Source: Coriobacteriaceae bacterium AF45-21
GTDB lineage: Bacteria; Actinomycetota; Coriobacteriia; Coriobacteriales; Coriobacteriaceae
Assembly: GCA_027682925.1 (NCBI GenBank)
Contig: JAQCYU010000003.1
Coordinates: 69,392-133,391, forward strand
Length of the DNA stretch: 64,000 nucleotides
Direction: 5' to 3'
Under the pieces are notes generated by a model that ran no database searches, was not told where the DNA came from, and saw nothing but the letters and a program-made list of their open reading frames with translations. Position numbers and translations under genes: made by a program. Below, one piece after another: positions 8,814 through 19,495 of the stretch. Positions within the stretch are counted from its first letter, which is position 1, and the number at the start of each line of letters is the position of its first letter.

Positions 8814-10332
8814 TGGTCCCTCCTTCCCTGGTACATCGCCGCCTCGAGCACATGGTCCTGCGTCACCTGCTCGCTCTCGGCGACGTCAGCGATTGTACGC
8901 GCGATGCGCACCAGGCGCACGATGCCGCGGCCCGTGAGATGCGTGCGTTTGGACAGGCCGAGTACGCATTTCTCGGCAGCATCATCGAGCTCAAAGGTCG
9001 AAACGACGCCGTCAATAGACCGTGTCTCGTCATCCTCGGCCTCGGCATCCGCATCGTCCATACGGGATTCGCGCCAGGCGCGAAAGGCGCGACCGCGCAC
9101 AACGTAGTCACGCAACTCGGCCGACGACATACCCTCCGCACCCTCGATAATCACTTGGGGGTCGGGACGGGTCACGTCGATCATCATGTCGATACGGTCG
9201 GCCAAAGGACCGCGCAGTTTAGACCGATAGCGCTCGACCATCGCCGCCGAGCAGCGACACGGTACCTCACGATCGCCCAAAAAGCCGCAGGGGCAGGGAT
9301 TGCTCGCAGCCAGCAGCTGAAAGCGCGACGGGAAGGTAAAAGCCCCGTCGACGCGTACGATCCTGACGTAGCCGCGCTCGATGGGCTGACGCAGCGTCTG
9401 CAGCACACCCGTGGGAAACTCGGCAAGCTCGTCCAAAAAGAGCACGCCGCCATGAGCAAGGCTGATCTCACCCGGGTGCACCGGGCGCCCACCGCCGATA
9501 AGACCTGCGGTCGAAATACTGTGATGAGGACTGCGGAAGGGCCGGTGCCCCGCCAACAAGCCATCAATGTTCTCACCCAAAACCGAATGGATGCACAGCG
9601 CCGCCTGTTGATCCTCAACGGAAAGCTCGGGCAGGATGCCGGTCATACGACGCGCGAGCATCGTCTTGCCCGATCCCGGGGACCCGATCATGAGCAAGCC
9701 GAGTTCTCCTGCCGCCGCAAGCGCCATGCCGCGTTTAGCGACTTCCTGCCCCAGCACGTCGGCATAGTCGAGCTCAGGCTCAAAGGTCGCCTCGACGCCT
9801 CGGAATCCAGATAGTGCCGAGCCGCCTCGCCCATGCCATGGGCAAGCTGAGACAAATGATCGATAAAGCCGCAATCCACGCCCGCGAGTGGCACATGCTG
9901 GTCGGACCTGCCGGCGATAAAAGACAGCCCCATGTCGCGAGCCAATAGCTGAAACGCCACCTCGCCCTTGACAGGAAGCACCGTACCGTCCAAGCCAAGC
10001 TCGCCGGCGATAAGGCAGCGATCGAGGTTGTCACGAGGAATCTGACCATCGGCCGCTAGAACCGCGATGGCGATGGGCAGGTCAAAGCCGCTACCGGTCT
10101 TGCGGATATCGCCGGGCGCTAGGTTGACCGTAATGCCCGAGCGTGGGATCTCGAACCCGGCGGAGCGCATCGCGCAGCGAATACGACCGCGTGACTCCAT
10201 CACCTCCATGCTCGGAATGCCGAGCATTTGGATGCCCGGAACACCACCGGCAAGCGAGACCTCGACCGTGACGTGAATCGCCTCGACGCCACGGATGCAG
10301 GCCGCGTGAACGGCAAACGTCTCGAACGCCAT
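8810..10332 (-). CDS. comM: YifB/ComM family AAA+ ATPase (frame broken once)
   Basis: Family of Mg-chelatase-like AAA+ helicases linked to branch migration during transformation; the DprA neighbourhood supports that role. The protein starts at ATG 10330-10332 (MAFETFAVHAACIRG). A Lon-protease-like fold covers about residues 1-170. The AAA core has Walker A GSPGSGKTM, Walker B VLFLDELAEF and a zinc-like CPCGFLGD segment. The frame breaks near 9801; adding one base (CCGAGG to CCGGAGG) joins the halves into 507 residues, the usual length. The start overlaps the yraN stop. Confidence 0.91.
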
Positions 10333-10817
10333 CACGACACCTGCCAATCGAACGCGTTGTACTGATGCTCGATCTCAGCGATATGCCCGCCACGAATGGT
10401 GACACCCACGGCATCGAAGCGAATCGCCTTGAGCGGATAATGCTCCATGAGATAGCAACTTGCGATGCGGCGGTAGCGGCGTTGCTTTTGAGCGTCCACG
10501 GCCTCCTCGGGAAAGACCCGCGTGCTGCAATCCAGTGCAACGCGTCTGGTCTTGACCTCGGCCATCACCACGACATCGTCGAGCTCATCGAGCAGCACCA
10601 GATCGGCCTCGCCCTCGGTGCAACGATAACCCTGCTCCAGCAAGGTGTAGCCGCGCTCGTTAAAGTAGTCGATGGTGATCAGCTCGCCCAGCATGCCCAG
10701 CTCGCGGGGACTGAGTCCCTTGATAAACTCGGGCGTCATCGCCCCGCAGTCGAGCTCGCCGTTTTCCCAACGCTCCTTGAGCTGCTGCGTCTTGCTCTTT
10801 TTGCTTGCGGCACTCAT
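10332..10817 (-). CDS. yraN: YraN family (UPF0102) endonuclease-like protein
   Basis: Small restriction-endonuclease-fold protein of unknown physiological role, usually beside comM, dprA and rnhB as here. The ATG at 10815-10817 follows a clear GGAAAGGAG site; a longer upstream frame is not used. Family features are GELITIDYFNERGYTLLEQGYR, EGEADLVLLDELDDVVVMAEVKTR (the Asp and Glu-x-Lys nuclease residues) and the final QYNAFDW. It has about 40 extra N-terminal residues (a basic, charged segment) compared with the shortest family members. 161 residues, intact. Confidence 0.88.
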   Translation of the reverse strand: MSAASKKSKTQQLKERWENGELDCGAMTPEFIKGLSPRELGMLGELITIDYFNERGYTLLEQGYRCTEGEADLVLLDELDDVVVMAEVKTRRVALDCSTRVFPEEAVDAQKQRRYRRIASCYLMEHYPLKAIRFDAVGVTIRGGHIAEIEHQYNAFDWQVS

Positions 10818-10911
10818 GGGGTCTCCTTTCCCGCACGCTGCATTGCCCCGATGATGAGGGCACCTTTCATGCGGGTAAGTACCGGAAGCAAACCAAAAGC
10901 TGACCAAATGC

Positions 10912-10956
10912 CGTCAAAAACGGGCCGTACGCAGCAATGGTGTTGCATACGGCCCG
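10912..10956 (-). terminator. Rho-independent terminator after rnhB
   Basis: On the minus strand CGGGCCGTATGCA pairs with TGCGTACGGCCCG (one mismatch) around a 10-base loop and is followed by TTTTT. It closes the rnhB unit. The 188 bases between rnhB and yraN also hold the upstream region of the yraN operon, but I see no clear promoter there. Confidence 0.85.
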
Positions 10957-11005
10957 CTACCAGCAGGTTTATAAAACCCCTGAGGTCCCTGTCTCCACAA
11001 TTGAC

Positions 11006-11794
11006 CTAGAAAAGGCGCTCAGTCTGCAGAAAGTTTCCGCAAAAGCTCACGCGGTGCAGTGGACAAAGTCCATGTTTGCGAATGGCCTCGATGTGCTCGG
11101 GGCTTGCGTAGCCTTTCGATTCGGCCAAATGGTACTCGGGATACTCGGCATCGTACTCGACCATCATCTCATCACGCGTGACCTTGGCCATGATGGACGC
11201 CGCGGCGATACAGGCGATCTTGGCATCGCCCTTCACCACGTCGCGCTCGTTGGGAACGGCGCCCAAGGGGTTACCGTCCATAAGCACGCAATCGGGCTCG
11301 AGCCCCGTATCGGCCACGGCGCCCGCGACAGCGGCTCGAATGGCGCGGGCCATGCCCATCTCATCGATATCCTTAGGCGCGATATGGCAAAAACCAATTG
11401 CCGTCGCCACCTCGGCAATCTTCACTGAGAGCAACTCGCGGCGCGCCGGCGTGAGCTTTTTGGAATCGTTGATGCCCCAGACGCGCGGCTCCATAGGAAG
11501 GCAGACGGCGCATACCGTCAAAGGACCGGCCACCGATCCGCGACCCACCTCGTCGACACCAACGACCACCCCATCGCCGCCAAGCTCATGCATAAGCTCG
11601 TACATGTCATTGACGCGCTCGCGCTCGGCAAGTTCCTTGGCATGGCGCTTAAGAGCACGCTCGCAAGCCTTGATCACCTGCTGGCGCGGGTCCTCGCGAT
11701 AATGCTCCACGAGGGCGGGGATCTCCTCAAACGTAGCGCTCGCCAACTCACCGGCAACCTGCGATGCCGAAACCGAGCTCGTCATATTGGCCAT
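11006..11794 (-). CDS. rnhB: Ribonuclease HII
   Basis: Removes ribonucleotides from DNA-RNA hybrids. The family motif VVGVDEVGRGSVAGPL carries the first catalytic Asp and Glu; NDSKKLTP, LMDGNPLG (third acidic residue) and IAAASIMAKVTRD (fourth) follow in order. ATG at 11792-11794 is chosen because AAGGAGGG lies eight bases upstream. It is 262 residues, with an N-terminal extension of about 75 residues ahead of the catalytic core, predicted mostly helical and charged. Intact and flanked by terminators on both sides. Confidence 0.95.
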   Translation of the reverse strand: MANMTSSVSASQVAGELASATFEEIPALVEHYREDPRQQVIKACERALKRHAKELAERERVNDMYELMHELGGDGVVVGVDEVGRGSVAGPLTVCAVCLPMEPRVWGINDSKKLTPARRELLSVKIAEVATAIGFCHIAPKDIDEMGMARAIRAAVAGAVADTGLEPDCVLMDGNPLGAVPNERDVVKGDAKIACIAAASIMAKVTRDEMMVEYDAEYPEYHLAESKGYASPEHIEAIRKHGLCPLHRVSFCGNFLQTERLF

Positions 11795-11822
11795 ACCAGG
11801 CCCTCCTTGCATGCAAATCAGA

Positions 11823-11853
11823 TAAAAAGAAGGGCCACCCGAAGGTGACCCTT
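11823..11853 (-). terminator. Rho-independent terminator after rplS
   Basis: The minus strand has a ten-base stem (AAGGGTCACC with GGTGGCCCTT, one mismatch) capped by a TTCG tetraloop and followed by CTTTTT. Confidence 0.85.
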
Positions 11854-11887
11854 GTGTCCAAACGAGTGGACAGACGCTGCGATCTTC

Positions 11888-12229
11888 TTAGCGCTTCTCG
11901 GGGATGCGAGCAGCCTTGCCCACCTTGTCGCGGAGGTAGTACAGCTTGGCGCGACGGACGCGACCATGACGAACGACCTCGAGCTTGGCGATCTTGGGGC
12001 TGTGAAGCGGGAAGGTACGCTCAACACCGACACCGAAGGACATCTTGCGGACGGTGAAGGTCTCGCGGGCACCGGCGCCGGCCATGCGGATGACGTCGCC
12101 CTGGAAGACCTGAATGCGCTCGCGGTCGCCTTCCTTAATGCGGTAGTGAACCTTGACGTTGTCGGCGACGCGAACCTGAGGAATGTCCTCGCGGATCTGC
12201 TGACGCTCGATTGCGCGGATGTAATCCAT
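11888..12229 (-). CDS. rplS: 50S ribosomal protein L19
   Basis: Large-subunit protein at the subunit interface. The 113 residues match the family: [20 protein letters not shown], then [27 protein letters not shown] and the C-terminal [21 protein letters not shown] 12227-12229 follows AAGGAATTGC; the TTG two codons earlier is not needed. It is a single-gene unit with its own promoter (12299-12326) and terminator (11823-11853). Confidence 0.97.
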   Translation of the reverse strand: MDYIRAIERQQIREDIPQVRVADNVKVHYRIKEGDRERIQVFQGDVIRMAGAGARETFTVRKMSFGVGVERTFPLHSPKIAKLEVVRHGRVRRAKLYYLRDKVGKAARIPEKR

Positions 12230-12298
12230 GTGCAATTCCTTACTCTTCTAGAGGTGCCGTACCACCTTGGCCGGCACGTAGTTGAACAAACGTATTCG

Positions 12299-12326
12299 AG
12301 TATACACGCGCGGGTTTCTGCTGCAA
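12299..12326 (-). promoter_or_regulatory. Promoter for rplS
   Basis: On the minus strand TTGCAG (12321-12326), a 16-base spacer and TATACT (12299-12304). The predicted start leaves a leader of about 60 bases before the rplS ATG. Confidence 0.65.
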
Positions 12327-12372
12327 GAACAATTTTTTACGCAGACAAAAAGACAAAACCCGCACATGATAA

Positions 12373-12400
12373 CCGCCCGTCTCACGAATGAGACGGGCGG
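12373..12400 (-). terminator. Strong hairpin after ppdK
   Basis: A perfect 12-bp stem (CCGCCCGTCTCA with TGAGACGGGCGG, 4-base loop) lies 40 bases past the ppdK stop. The trailing T-run is weak, so termination is likely but not certain. Confidence 0.7.
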
Positions 12401-12439
12401 CATGAAGGGGGACTACGCTAGGCGTCTAAACGCTAAACG

Positions 12440-15189
12440 CTAGGCGGAACGCTTGGCCTCGAGCTTGGCCTGAGCGGCAGCCAGGCGCGCGAGGGGCACA
12501 CGATAGGGCGAGCAGGAAACGTAGTCCACGTCGGCCACGTTAAACAGGCCCTTGATGGACTTGGGGTCGCCGCCGTGCTCGCCGCACACGCCAAAGTGCA
12601 TGTCGGGATTGGTGGCGCGGCCCTTCTCGACGGCCAAGCGCACGAGCTCCAGCACTGCCGCGTCGATGGTCTCGAAGGGGTTGTCTTTCAGGATCTTTTT
12701 ATGCATGTACAGCGGGATGAACTTGGCCTCGGCGTCATCGCGCGAGAAGCCAAAGGTCGTCTGGGTGAGGTCGTTGGTGCCAAAGCAGAAGAAGTCGGCA
12801 TGATGGGCGATCTCGTCAGCGACCATGCAGGCACGCGGCAGCTCGAGCATCGTGCCCACGGGAATATTGAGCTCGACGCCTTCCTCGGCGGAAACCTCGG
12901 CGATCACGCGCTCGATAACCTCGCGGGTCTGGACATGCTCGGCCGTGATGGAAACGAGCGGAACCATGATCTCGGGGCGCGGGTCGACACCCTCCTTGAT
13001 AAGGCGGGCAGCGGCCGTGGCGACGGCGCGAACCTGCATGAGCGGCAGATCGCCAAAGACGACGGACAGGCGCACGCCGCGCAAGCCCAGCATGGGGTTG
13101 GACTCGACCATGCCGTCAATGCGACGCAGGCGGGCGCGCAGGGCAGTGAGCTCCTCCTCGGGAGCGCCGGCGGCCTCCTTCTTGGTGATGGCGACCTCGA
13201 GCTCGCGAGGATTATCCAGGAACTCATGAAGCGGCGGATCGAGCAGGCGGACGACCACATCGCGACCGGACATGGTCTTGAACATCGCCAGGAAGTCCTC
13301 GGTCTGAACCTTGAGCAAGTCGGCCAGGGCCTGCTGCTTCACGGCCTCATCGTCAGACAGGATAAAGCTCTGGATGATGTTCTTGCGATCGCCCAGGAAC
13401 ATGTGCTCGGTGCGGCACAGACCGATGGCCTCGGCGCCAAACTCGAGCGCGAGCTCGGCATCCTCGGGGTTGTCGGCGTTGACGCGCACGTGGTTGGCGT
13501 GACCGTCGGTCTCGTCCAAACGGATCTCATCGGCCCAAGACAGGATGGTGTCCAGGTCGCCGGTGAGCTCTGCAGAGACCAGGTCGACCGCGCCGTCGAC
13601 GACGATACCCTGGGTGCCGTCGATGGAGATGACATCGCCCTCGCGCAGCACGCGGTCGCTGCCCTCGATGCGCACGACCTTCTCTGCCGCGTCAATGTGG
13701 AAGCGCTCAACGCCGCAAACGCAGGGCGTACCCATGCCGCGGGCGATAACGGCGGCATGGCTCGTCTTGCCACCGTGGCTGGTCAGGATGCCCTCGGCGG
13801 CGACCATGCCCTTCAGGTCGTCGGGGTTGGTCTCCCAGCGGACCAGAATGACCTTGTGGCCCTCGTTGGCGCGCGCGACGGCGTCATCACTCGAGAACAC
13901 GACCTCGCCCACGGCGGCACCGGGGCTGGCGTTAAGGCCGCTGGCCAGGGCCTCGTACTTCTTGGAGGAGTCGAACTGCGGGTGCAGGAGCTGATCGAGC
14001 TGCGCGGGATCGATGCGGCTCACGGCCTCCTCGCGGGTGATCAGGCCCTCCTCGACCATCTCGATAGCGATGCGCAGCGCGGCGGTAGCGGTGCGCTTGC
14101 CCACGCGGGTCTGAAGCATCCAAAGTTTACCCTGCTCGATGGTGAATTCGATATCGCACATATCGCGGTAATGATCCTCGAGCGTCAGGAACACGCGCTC
14201 GAGCTCCTCACCAGCGGACTCGAGGCCCGGGGTGGTCTTGAGGTCGGCGATGGGCTCAGTGTTGCGGATGCCGGCGACGACGTCCTCGCCCTGGGCATTC
14301 ACCAAAAAGTCGCCATAGAACTCCTTGGTGCCGTCGGCCGGGTTGCGCGTAAAGGCGACGCCGGTCGCAGAGGTCTCGCCCTTGTTGCCAAAGGCCATGG
14401 CCTGGACGTTGACGGCGGTACCGAGCTCGTCAGAGATGCCGTGCTGTTTGCGGTAAATGCAGGCACGCTCGTTCATCCAGCTGCCAAAGACGGCCTGGAT
14501 GGCAAGGCGCAACTGGAGCTCCGGATCATGCGGGAAGACGGGCTTGCCGTCGGCAACCTCAAGCTCGGGATACAGGGTCGCCTCGACGTTCTCGGAGAAG
14601 ATGCCCTTAAAGGTCTCGACGAGCTCCTGCAGGTCCTCGGCCGAAAGCTCGGAATCGACACGAACGCCGGCGACCAGGCGGGCCTGGGTCAGAGCGTTCT
14701 CGAATAGGTCGCGTCGACGCCCATGACGACGTTGGAGAACATCTGGATAAAGCGACGGTAGCTGTCCCAGGCAAAGCGCGGGTTCTGCGTCTGCGCAATA
14801 AGGCCCTGGACGGAATCGTCGTTGAGGCCCAGGTTGAGGACCGTGTCCATCATGCCGGGCATGGAGAACGGAGCGCCCGAGCGAACCGACACGAGCAGCG
14901 GATCGGAGGCATCGCCGAGTTTCTTGCCGCAACGGGCCTCGAGGTCCGCCTCGGCGGCAACGATCTCATCGAGTGCGCCTTCGGGCCAGACGTTGCCGGC
15001 ACCGGAGTACTCGACACAGGTCTGGCAGGTAATGGTAAAGCCACCGGGAACCGGCAGACCGATGCGGCTCATCTCGGCAAGGTTTGCGCCTTTGCCGCCA
15101 AGCACGAAGTTCATGGATTTGTCGCCCTCAGTGACACAGGTGCCCTGGGCGTCGGTTCCAAAACGGTAAACCCTCTTGCAATCGCTCAC
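12440..15189 (-). CDS. ppdK: Pyruvate, phosphate dikinase (frame broken once)
   Basis: Interconverts pyruvate, ATP and Pi with PEP, AMP and PPi. The N-terminal nucleotide-binding part has [23 protein letters not shown] and [18 protein letters not shown]. The central phosphohistidine domain has [21 protein letters not shown], holding the catalytic His and the adjacent Thr that is phosphorylated by PDRP. The C-terminal PEP-binding barrel ends with the active-site Cys in [14 protein letters not shown]. At about 14707 one G is missing (GACCC read as GACC on the coding strand); adding it gives [14 protein letters not shown] and 916 residues. The regulator gene ppsR lies just upstream on the same strand. 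The 326-base upstream gap holds repeated GGTAAA motifs. Confidence 0.94.
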
Positions 15190-15515
15190 GATACTTCCCC
15201 TTCCATGCGCTTACGCGCACGACCGTGGTAACGAATCGACCCGCCGGATGCGGGCCGTGAGGGAACTATACGGCGGGTTTTGGACAGGCTTGAGCAGAGG
15301 GTGCGCGGTTTGGTAAACGTGCTAAAACCGGCGGTAAACGGTAGGTAAAGGTGGTTACCTTATGAAGATACCACTACAAGGAAAGTGCAGGTCGGATGCG
15401 ATGTTTTTGCTAAATCGCTTTACCACTTATCAGCATTAATTCCAAGTATTCTCTTTGGTTAGCTAAAAGAGCCCCGTCCCAAATTAGCTACCCAAACAAC
15501 CTTGTCCCAAGTGAG
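15190..15515. other. Intergenic region upstream of ppdK, no gene
   Basis: No ORF with a plausible start occurs here on either strand. It holds the phased GGTAAA repeats (15312-15358), a possible -10 element TATAGT about 75 bases upstream of ppdK without a good -35, and two copies of a GTCCCAA-type 16-mer at the ppsR end. The middle (15360-15470) is clearly richer in A and T than the flanking genes. Confidence 0.6.
15312..15358. promoter_or_regulatory. Helically phased GGTAAA repeats upstream of ppdK
   Basis: On the plus strand GGTAAAC occurs at 15312 and 15333, GGTAAAG at 15344 and GGTTACC at 15352. The first three are spaced 21 and 11 bases, two turns and one turn of DNA, so they lie on one helix face. 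This is the layout of a multi-site operator. The binding protein is unknown and the assignment is inference. Confidence 0.45.
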
Positions 15516-15519
15516 CTAC
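15476..15519. repeat. Paired 16-base repeat at the ppsR 3' end
   Basis: GTCCCAAATTAGCTAC (15476-15491) and GTCCCAAGTGAGCTAC (15504-15519) differ at two positions and start 28 bases apart. The second overlaps the ppsR stop codon. A related sequence (AAAGCCCCGTATCAAATGAGCCAC, shown here only as a match) abuts the rsfS stop near 23543-23566. This suggests a dispersed 3'-end repeat family. Confidence 0.55.
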
Positions 15520-16391
15520 TTTTGTTGAGCGCGGCGGGCGGCACGGCGGGCTCTGGCTTCCTGGATCTCCTCGAGGTGGGCAATGATCTCGGCAGCGCTT
15601 TCCTCGATGGCTTTGCCGTCGGTGCGCACCACAAAGCAGCCCAGGCGCTTCATGAGGGCACGGGCATCCTCAAGCTCGCTGCGCACGCACTCAGGCTCGG
15701 CATAGGAGCCTGCGACGGCGCGGGCGTAGTCGTCGCCCAAGCGGCTATCGCGAATCTCGGAAATCACATCGACGGTCGAAATCAAGCCGAACAGGCGCAT
15801 CGGGTCAACCTCGTAAATCGACTTGGGCGGCTCCATGCCATGCGCCAACGGAACATTGGCGACCTTGTAGCCCTGATAGGCTAAATACATCGACAGCGGC
15901 GTCTTGGATGTACGCGACACACCCAGCAGCACGATATCGGCACCCGACAGATCGTCGCAACCGCGCCCGTCATCGTGCTCAACGAAATACTCCATGGCCT
16001 CGATACGATGGAAATACCGATCGTCGGTCTTGTGAATCACGCCCGCAACGCCTTTGGGCGGCACACCGATGAGCGACGACAATACGGCGAGCGTCGGACC
16101 GATCAGGTCGACCGAGCGAATGTGCAGCATGCCCAAATAATCGAGCACGCGGGCGCGAAGCGCCGGATCGACGATGGTGTGGAACACGGCGATATCGCGA
16201 TGGTCGGCATCGACGCGCGGCCCCACAAATGACTTGACCTGCTCCACGGAGGTCACCTTAGGCAGGCGCAAAACGCGAAAAGCCCCTACATCAAATTGCC
16301 CGGACGCCGCAAGCACCACCTCACAAGCGGTATCGCCGAGCGAGTCGGAGATAACGATAACGGTGGGACGAGCGGTGACCGGGCAATCCAT
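15516..16391 (-). CDS. ppsR: Pyruvate, phosphate dikinase regulatory protein (PDRP, DUF299)
   Basis: Bifunctional Ser/Thr kinase (ADP-dependent) and Pi-dependent phosphorylase that switches PPDK off and on at the Thr next to its catalytic His. The N-terminus VIVISDSLGDTA is the family hallmark, and the P-loop-like GVSRTSKTPLSMYLA lies near residue 160. HTIVDPALR and the C-terminal GCFVVRTDGKAIEESA are also typical. The 291 residues are intact, with a basic tail (RARRAARRAQQK). It lies 34 bases after glyS and upstream of its presumed target ppdK on the same strand. Acting on PPDK and not on PEP synthase is inferred from that linkage. Confidence 0.93.
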   Translation of the reverse strand: MDCPVTARPTVIVISDSLGDTACEVVLAASGQFDVGAFRVLRLPKVTSVEQVKSFVGPRVDADHRDIAVFHTIVDPALRARVLDYLGMLHIRSVDLIGPTLAVLSSLIGVPPKGVAGVIHKTDDRYFHRIEAMEYFVEHDDGRGCDDLSGADIVLLGVSRTSKTPLSMYLAYQGYKVANVPLAHGMEPPKSIYEVDPMRLFGLISTVDVISEIRDSRLGDDYARAVAGSYAEPECVRSELEDARALMKRLGCFVVRTDGKAIEESAAEIIAHLEEIQEARARRAARRAQQK

Positions 16392-16425
16392 GCGGGGCTC
16401 CTTTTGCGCTTATGCGCAGGCTGGC

Positions 16426-18521
16426 TTACTTTTTGCGGGCAAGCTCACCGATGTTGGCAATGCCGGAGAAAACGGCCTCGAAGCGGTTGAGCAGCTTAAG
16501 GCGATTATCGCGAAGCTGCTCGTCTTTGTCCATGACCATGACCTCATCGAAGAAACGGTCGATGGGCGCGCGCAGGGCGGCGAGGGCGGCAAATGCGGCC
16601 GGGTAGTCCTCGACAGCAAGGGCGGCATCGACAGCGGTCTGAGCGGCCTCGGAGGCGTCGGCGAGCGCGAGCTCGACCTCGCCCATCAGGCTGCGGTCAT
16701 ACTCCGCACCAAGCTCAGGCTTGGAGATATGCGCGGCGCGGGCATAGGCGGTCGCCAGGTTGTCGAACGTCTCAGCGTCGTTCTTGCGGGCCTCGTCGAG
16801 GGCGGCGCAGCGGGCGAAGAAGACGGACGGGGCGATAATGTGCACCGCGGAGACGGCGGCAACGGTATCGGCCGGGATCTTTTCGTCGCGGGCCATGCTC
16901 ACCAGGCGGCCATGGAAGAAGTCACGAACCTGCTGGGCGACCTCGGCGGCGTCGAACTCAATGCCCTGCTCGCTATAGAGCTCGAGCGCAAAGTCGATGA
17001 GCGACGTGGGATCGATCGGCAGACGGTCGCGCAGGATGTTGATGATACCGATAGCGGCACGACGCAGCGCGTAGGGATCGGAGGAGCCAGTCGGGGGCTC
17101 GCCGATGGCAAAGATACCGGCGATGGTATCAAGCTTGTCGGCGCAGGCCACGATGCAGCCAGCGGTGCCCTCGGGCAGCTCGTCACCGGCAAAACGGGGA
17201 CGATAGTGATCGCGAATGGCGTGGGCGACCTCGTCGTTCTCCCCCATCGCGGTGGCGTAGTAACCGCCCATCACGCCCTGCTGACTCGTGAATTCGACGA
17301 CGGCGTTGGATACCAGGTCGGCCTTGCACAGGTGCGCGGCACGAGCAGCGTCGGCGGCAAGATGGGCGCCCAAATGAGCCTCGCGGGCAATAGCGAGCGC
17401 GAGCTGCTCAATACGCTCGGACTTGGCGAGCACGCTGCCGAGCTTCTCCTGGAAGGCAACCTTGGACAGACGCTCACGGAACTCGTCGAGGGAGATCTTC
17501 AGGTCCTCCTCGTAGAAGAACTTAGCGTCGTCCAGACGGGCGCGCACGACGCGCTCGTTACCGTCGATCACGCGCTCGGCATTCTCGGGCTTGCTGTTGG
17601 AGACGACCACGAACTCACGCGTCAGCTTGCCCTCGCCGTCATAGATCGGGAAGTAGCGCTGGTTGGTGAGCATGGACTCGCAGATGATCTCGTGCGGGAC
17701 CTTGAGGAACTCCTCATCGAAGGTACCGACGAGCACCGTCGGCCACTCGCAGAGGTTGATAACCTCCTCAAAGACCTTCTTGGGCGTATCGACATGGCAG
17801 CCGGGACGGGCAGCCTCGACCTCGGCGATACCGGCTAGAATCGCCTCGCGACGGCGCTCGGCAGAAAGCACGCCGGCGTCCTCGAGCACCTGCTCGTAGG
17901 CGGCGGGGCTAGCGACAACGTGGTCACCGGGGCCAAGCACGCGATGGCCGCGCGTAGTGTTGCCGCTCGTCACGTCGGCAAACGACACGGGCACAACATC
18001 CTCGCCCAGAAGGCAGCAGATCCAGCGGACCGGGCGCACGAAGGTGGCGTGCTCGTGGCCCCAGCGCTGACTACGGTAGTTGGGCCACTGCAGGCCGGCG
18101 ATGGTCTTCTCGCACAGGGCCGTCAGGATCGGAGTAGCCGGAGCGGAAGGAATGTTCTTCTCGGCAAAGACGTACTCACGGCCGTCGGTGTCCTCGCGAC
18201 GGACCAGATCCTCGGCAGCCACACCGCACTTGCGGGCGAAGCCTGGGCGGCCTTGGTGGCGTTACCGTCAGCGTCGAAGGCGATGTTGGCCGCAGGGCCA
18301 CGCTTGACCTCGTGAACCTCATCGGTCGCGGTGGCAACGTCGGCAACGAGCGCAGCCAGGCGACGCGGGCTCGAGATCACGCGGACCTCGCCGTGGGCCA
18401 GACCGGCCTCGTCGAGACCCTTGGCGATCATGGTACCAAGCTGCTTGACGGCATTGTTCAGCGGTGCAGAGGGCATTTCCTCCGTACCGATCTCAAACAG
18501 GAAATCCTTAGCGTCTGCCAT
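16426..18521 (-). CDS. glyS: Glycyl-tRNA synthetase beta subunit (frame broken once)
   Basis: Subunit of the heterotetrameric bacterial glycyl-tRNA synthetase, carrying tRNA-binding domains. The N-terminus FLFEIGTEEMPSAPL is diagnostic; YFPIYDGEGKLTREFVVVSN and LRRAAIGIINIL follow, with an anticodon-binding-like C-terminal domain (about residues 570-690). Near 18242 one G is missing (CAGGGCTTC read as CAGGCTTC); adding it yields KAAQGFARKCGVAAEDLV across the join and 698 residues in total. It starts three bases after glyQ, so the subunits are co-translated. The break is most likely an assembly error in an essential gene. Confidence 0.94.
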
Positions 18522-18524
18522 GGC

Positions 18525-19436
18525 TTACGCCACCTCGCCTTCCTGGTCGGCATTCTCGTTCACTCCGGCGACCTCGGCCATGTAGGCCTCGCAGCACGCC
18601 TTGGCGACGGCGCGGACGCGCAGGATGTAGTTGGCACGCTCGACCGCGGACAGGGCGCCGCGGGCATCGAGCAGGTTGAAGGCGTGGCTGCACTTCATGA
18701 CACAGTCGTACGCCGGCAACGGCAGCTTGCGCTCCAGGCAGGAATGGCACTCGGCCTCGTAGTCGTCAAACTTCTGACGCATCATCTCGACGTTGGCGAC
18801 CTCAAAGTTATAGGCACTGAACTCGCGCTCGTTCTCGAGGAACACGTCGCCGTAGGTCATGGGCGTGCCGTCGGGCAGATAGCTCCACACCAGATCGTAG
18901 ACCGAGTTGACGCCCTGAGCGTACATGGCGATACGCTCCAGGCCATAGGTGATCTCGACGGGCACGGGGTCGACCTCGATACCGCCCACCTGCTGGAAGT
19001 ACGTAAACTGCGTGACCTCCATGCCGTTGAGCCAGACCTCCCAGCCAAGGCCCCAGGCGCCCAGCGTCGGGCTCTCCCAGTCGTCCTCGACAAAACGGAC
19101 GTCATGGTCGTTGGGGTCCAGGCCAATGGCAGCAAGAGACCCCAGGTAAAGCTCCTGAGCATTAACCGGCGAGGGCTTAATGAGCACCTGGAACTGATAG
19201 TAGTGCTGCATGCGGTTAGGGTTCTCGCCGTAGCGGCCGTCGGCGGGACGGCGGCAGGGCTGCGCATAGCAGGTGCGCCATTCGGCGGGACCGAGCGAGC
19301 GCAGCGTAGTCGCGGTATGGAAGGTACCGGCACCGACCTCGGAGTCATAGGGCTGCATAATGACGCAGCCCTGCTCGCCCCAGTACTGCTGGAGGCGCAG
19401 GATGATGTCTTGGAAGGAAAGCGATGAAGCGTTCAT
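18525..19436 (-). CDS. glyQ: Glycyl-tRNA synthetase alpha subunit
   Basis: Class II catalytic subunit. The 303 residues carry [19 protein letters not shown] near the N-terminus, the motif [12 protein letters not shown] and the long conserved [14 protein letters not shown] and [20 protein letters not shown] blocks. Intact, from ATG 19436. It is the first gene of glyQ-glyS-ppsR. A GACGAGGGG site lies upstream, and a TATAGT-like element occurs in the 59-base gap to lepB, but without a matching -35. Confidence 0.97.
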   Translation of the reverse strand: MNASSLSFQDIILRLQQYWGEQGCVIMQPYDSEVGAGTFHTATTLRSLGPAEWRTCYAQPCRRPADGRYGENPNRMQHYYQFQVLIKPSPVNAQELYLGSLAAIGLDPNDHDVRFVEDDWESPTLGAWGLGWEVWLNGMEVTQFTYFQQVGGIEVDPVPVEITYGLERIAMYAQGVNSVYDLVWSYLPDGTPMTYGDVFLENEREFSAYNFEVANVEMMRQKFDDYEAECHSCLERKLPLPAYDCVMKCSHAFNLLDARGALSAVERANYILRVRAVAKACCEAYMAEVAGVNENADQEGEVA

Positions 19437-19495
19437 GCCTCTAATATCCCCTCGTCGAAACGATTACACGGTTAGGTACTGTACTATAGCGGTTT

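Noticed and set aside
12575..14707. 710-residue plus-strand ORF opposite ppdK
   Set aside because: Antisense shadow of pyruvate phosphate dikinase, with no recognisable motif.
16174..17838. 554-residue plus-strand ORF opposite glyS
   Set aside because: Antisense shadow of the glycyl-tRNA synthetase beta subunit.
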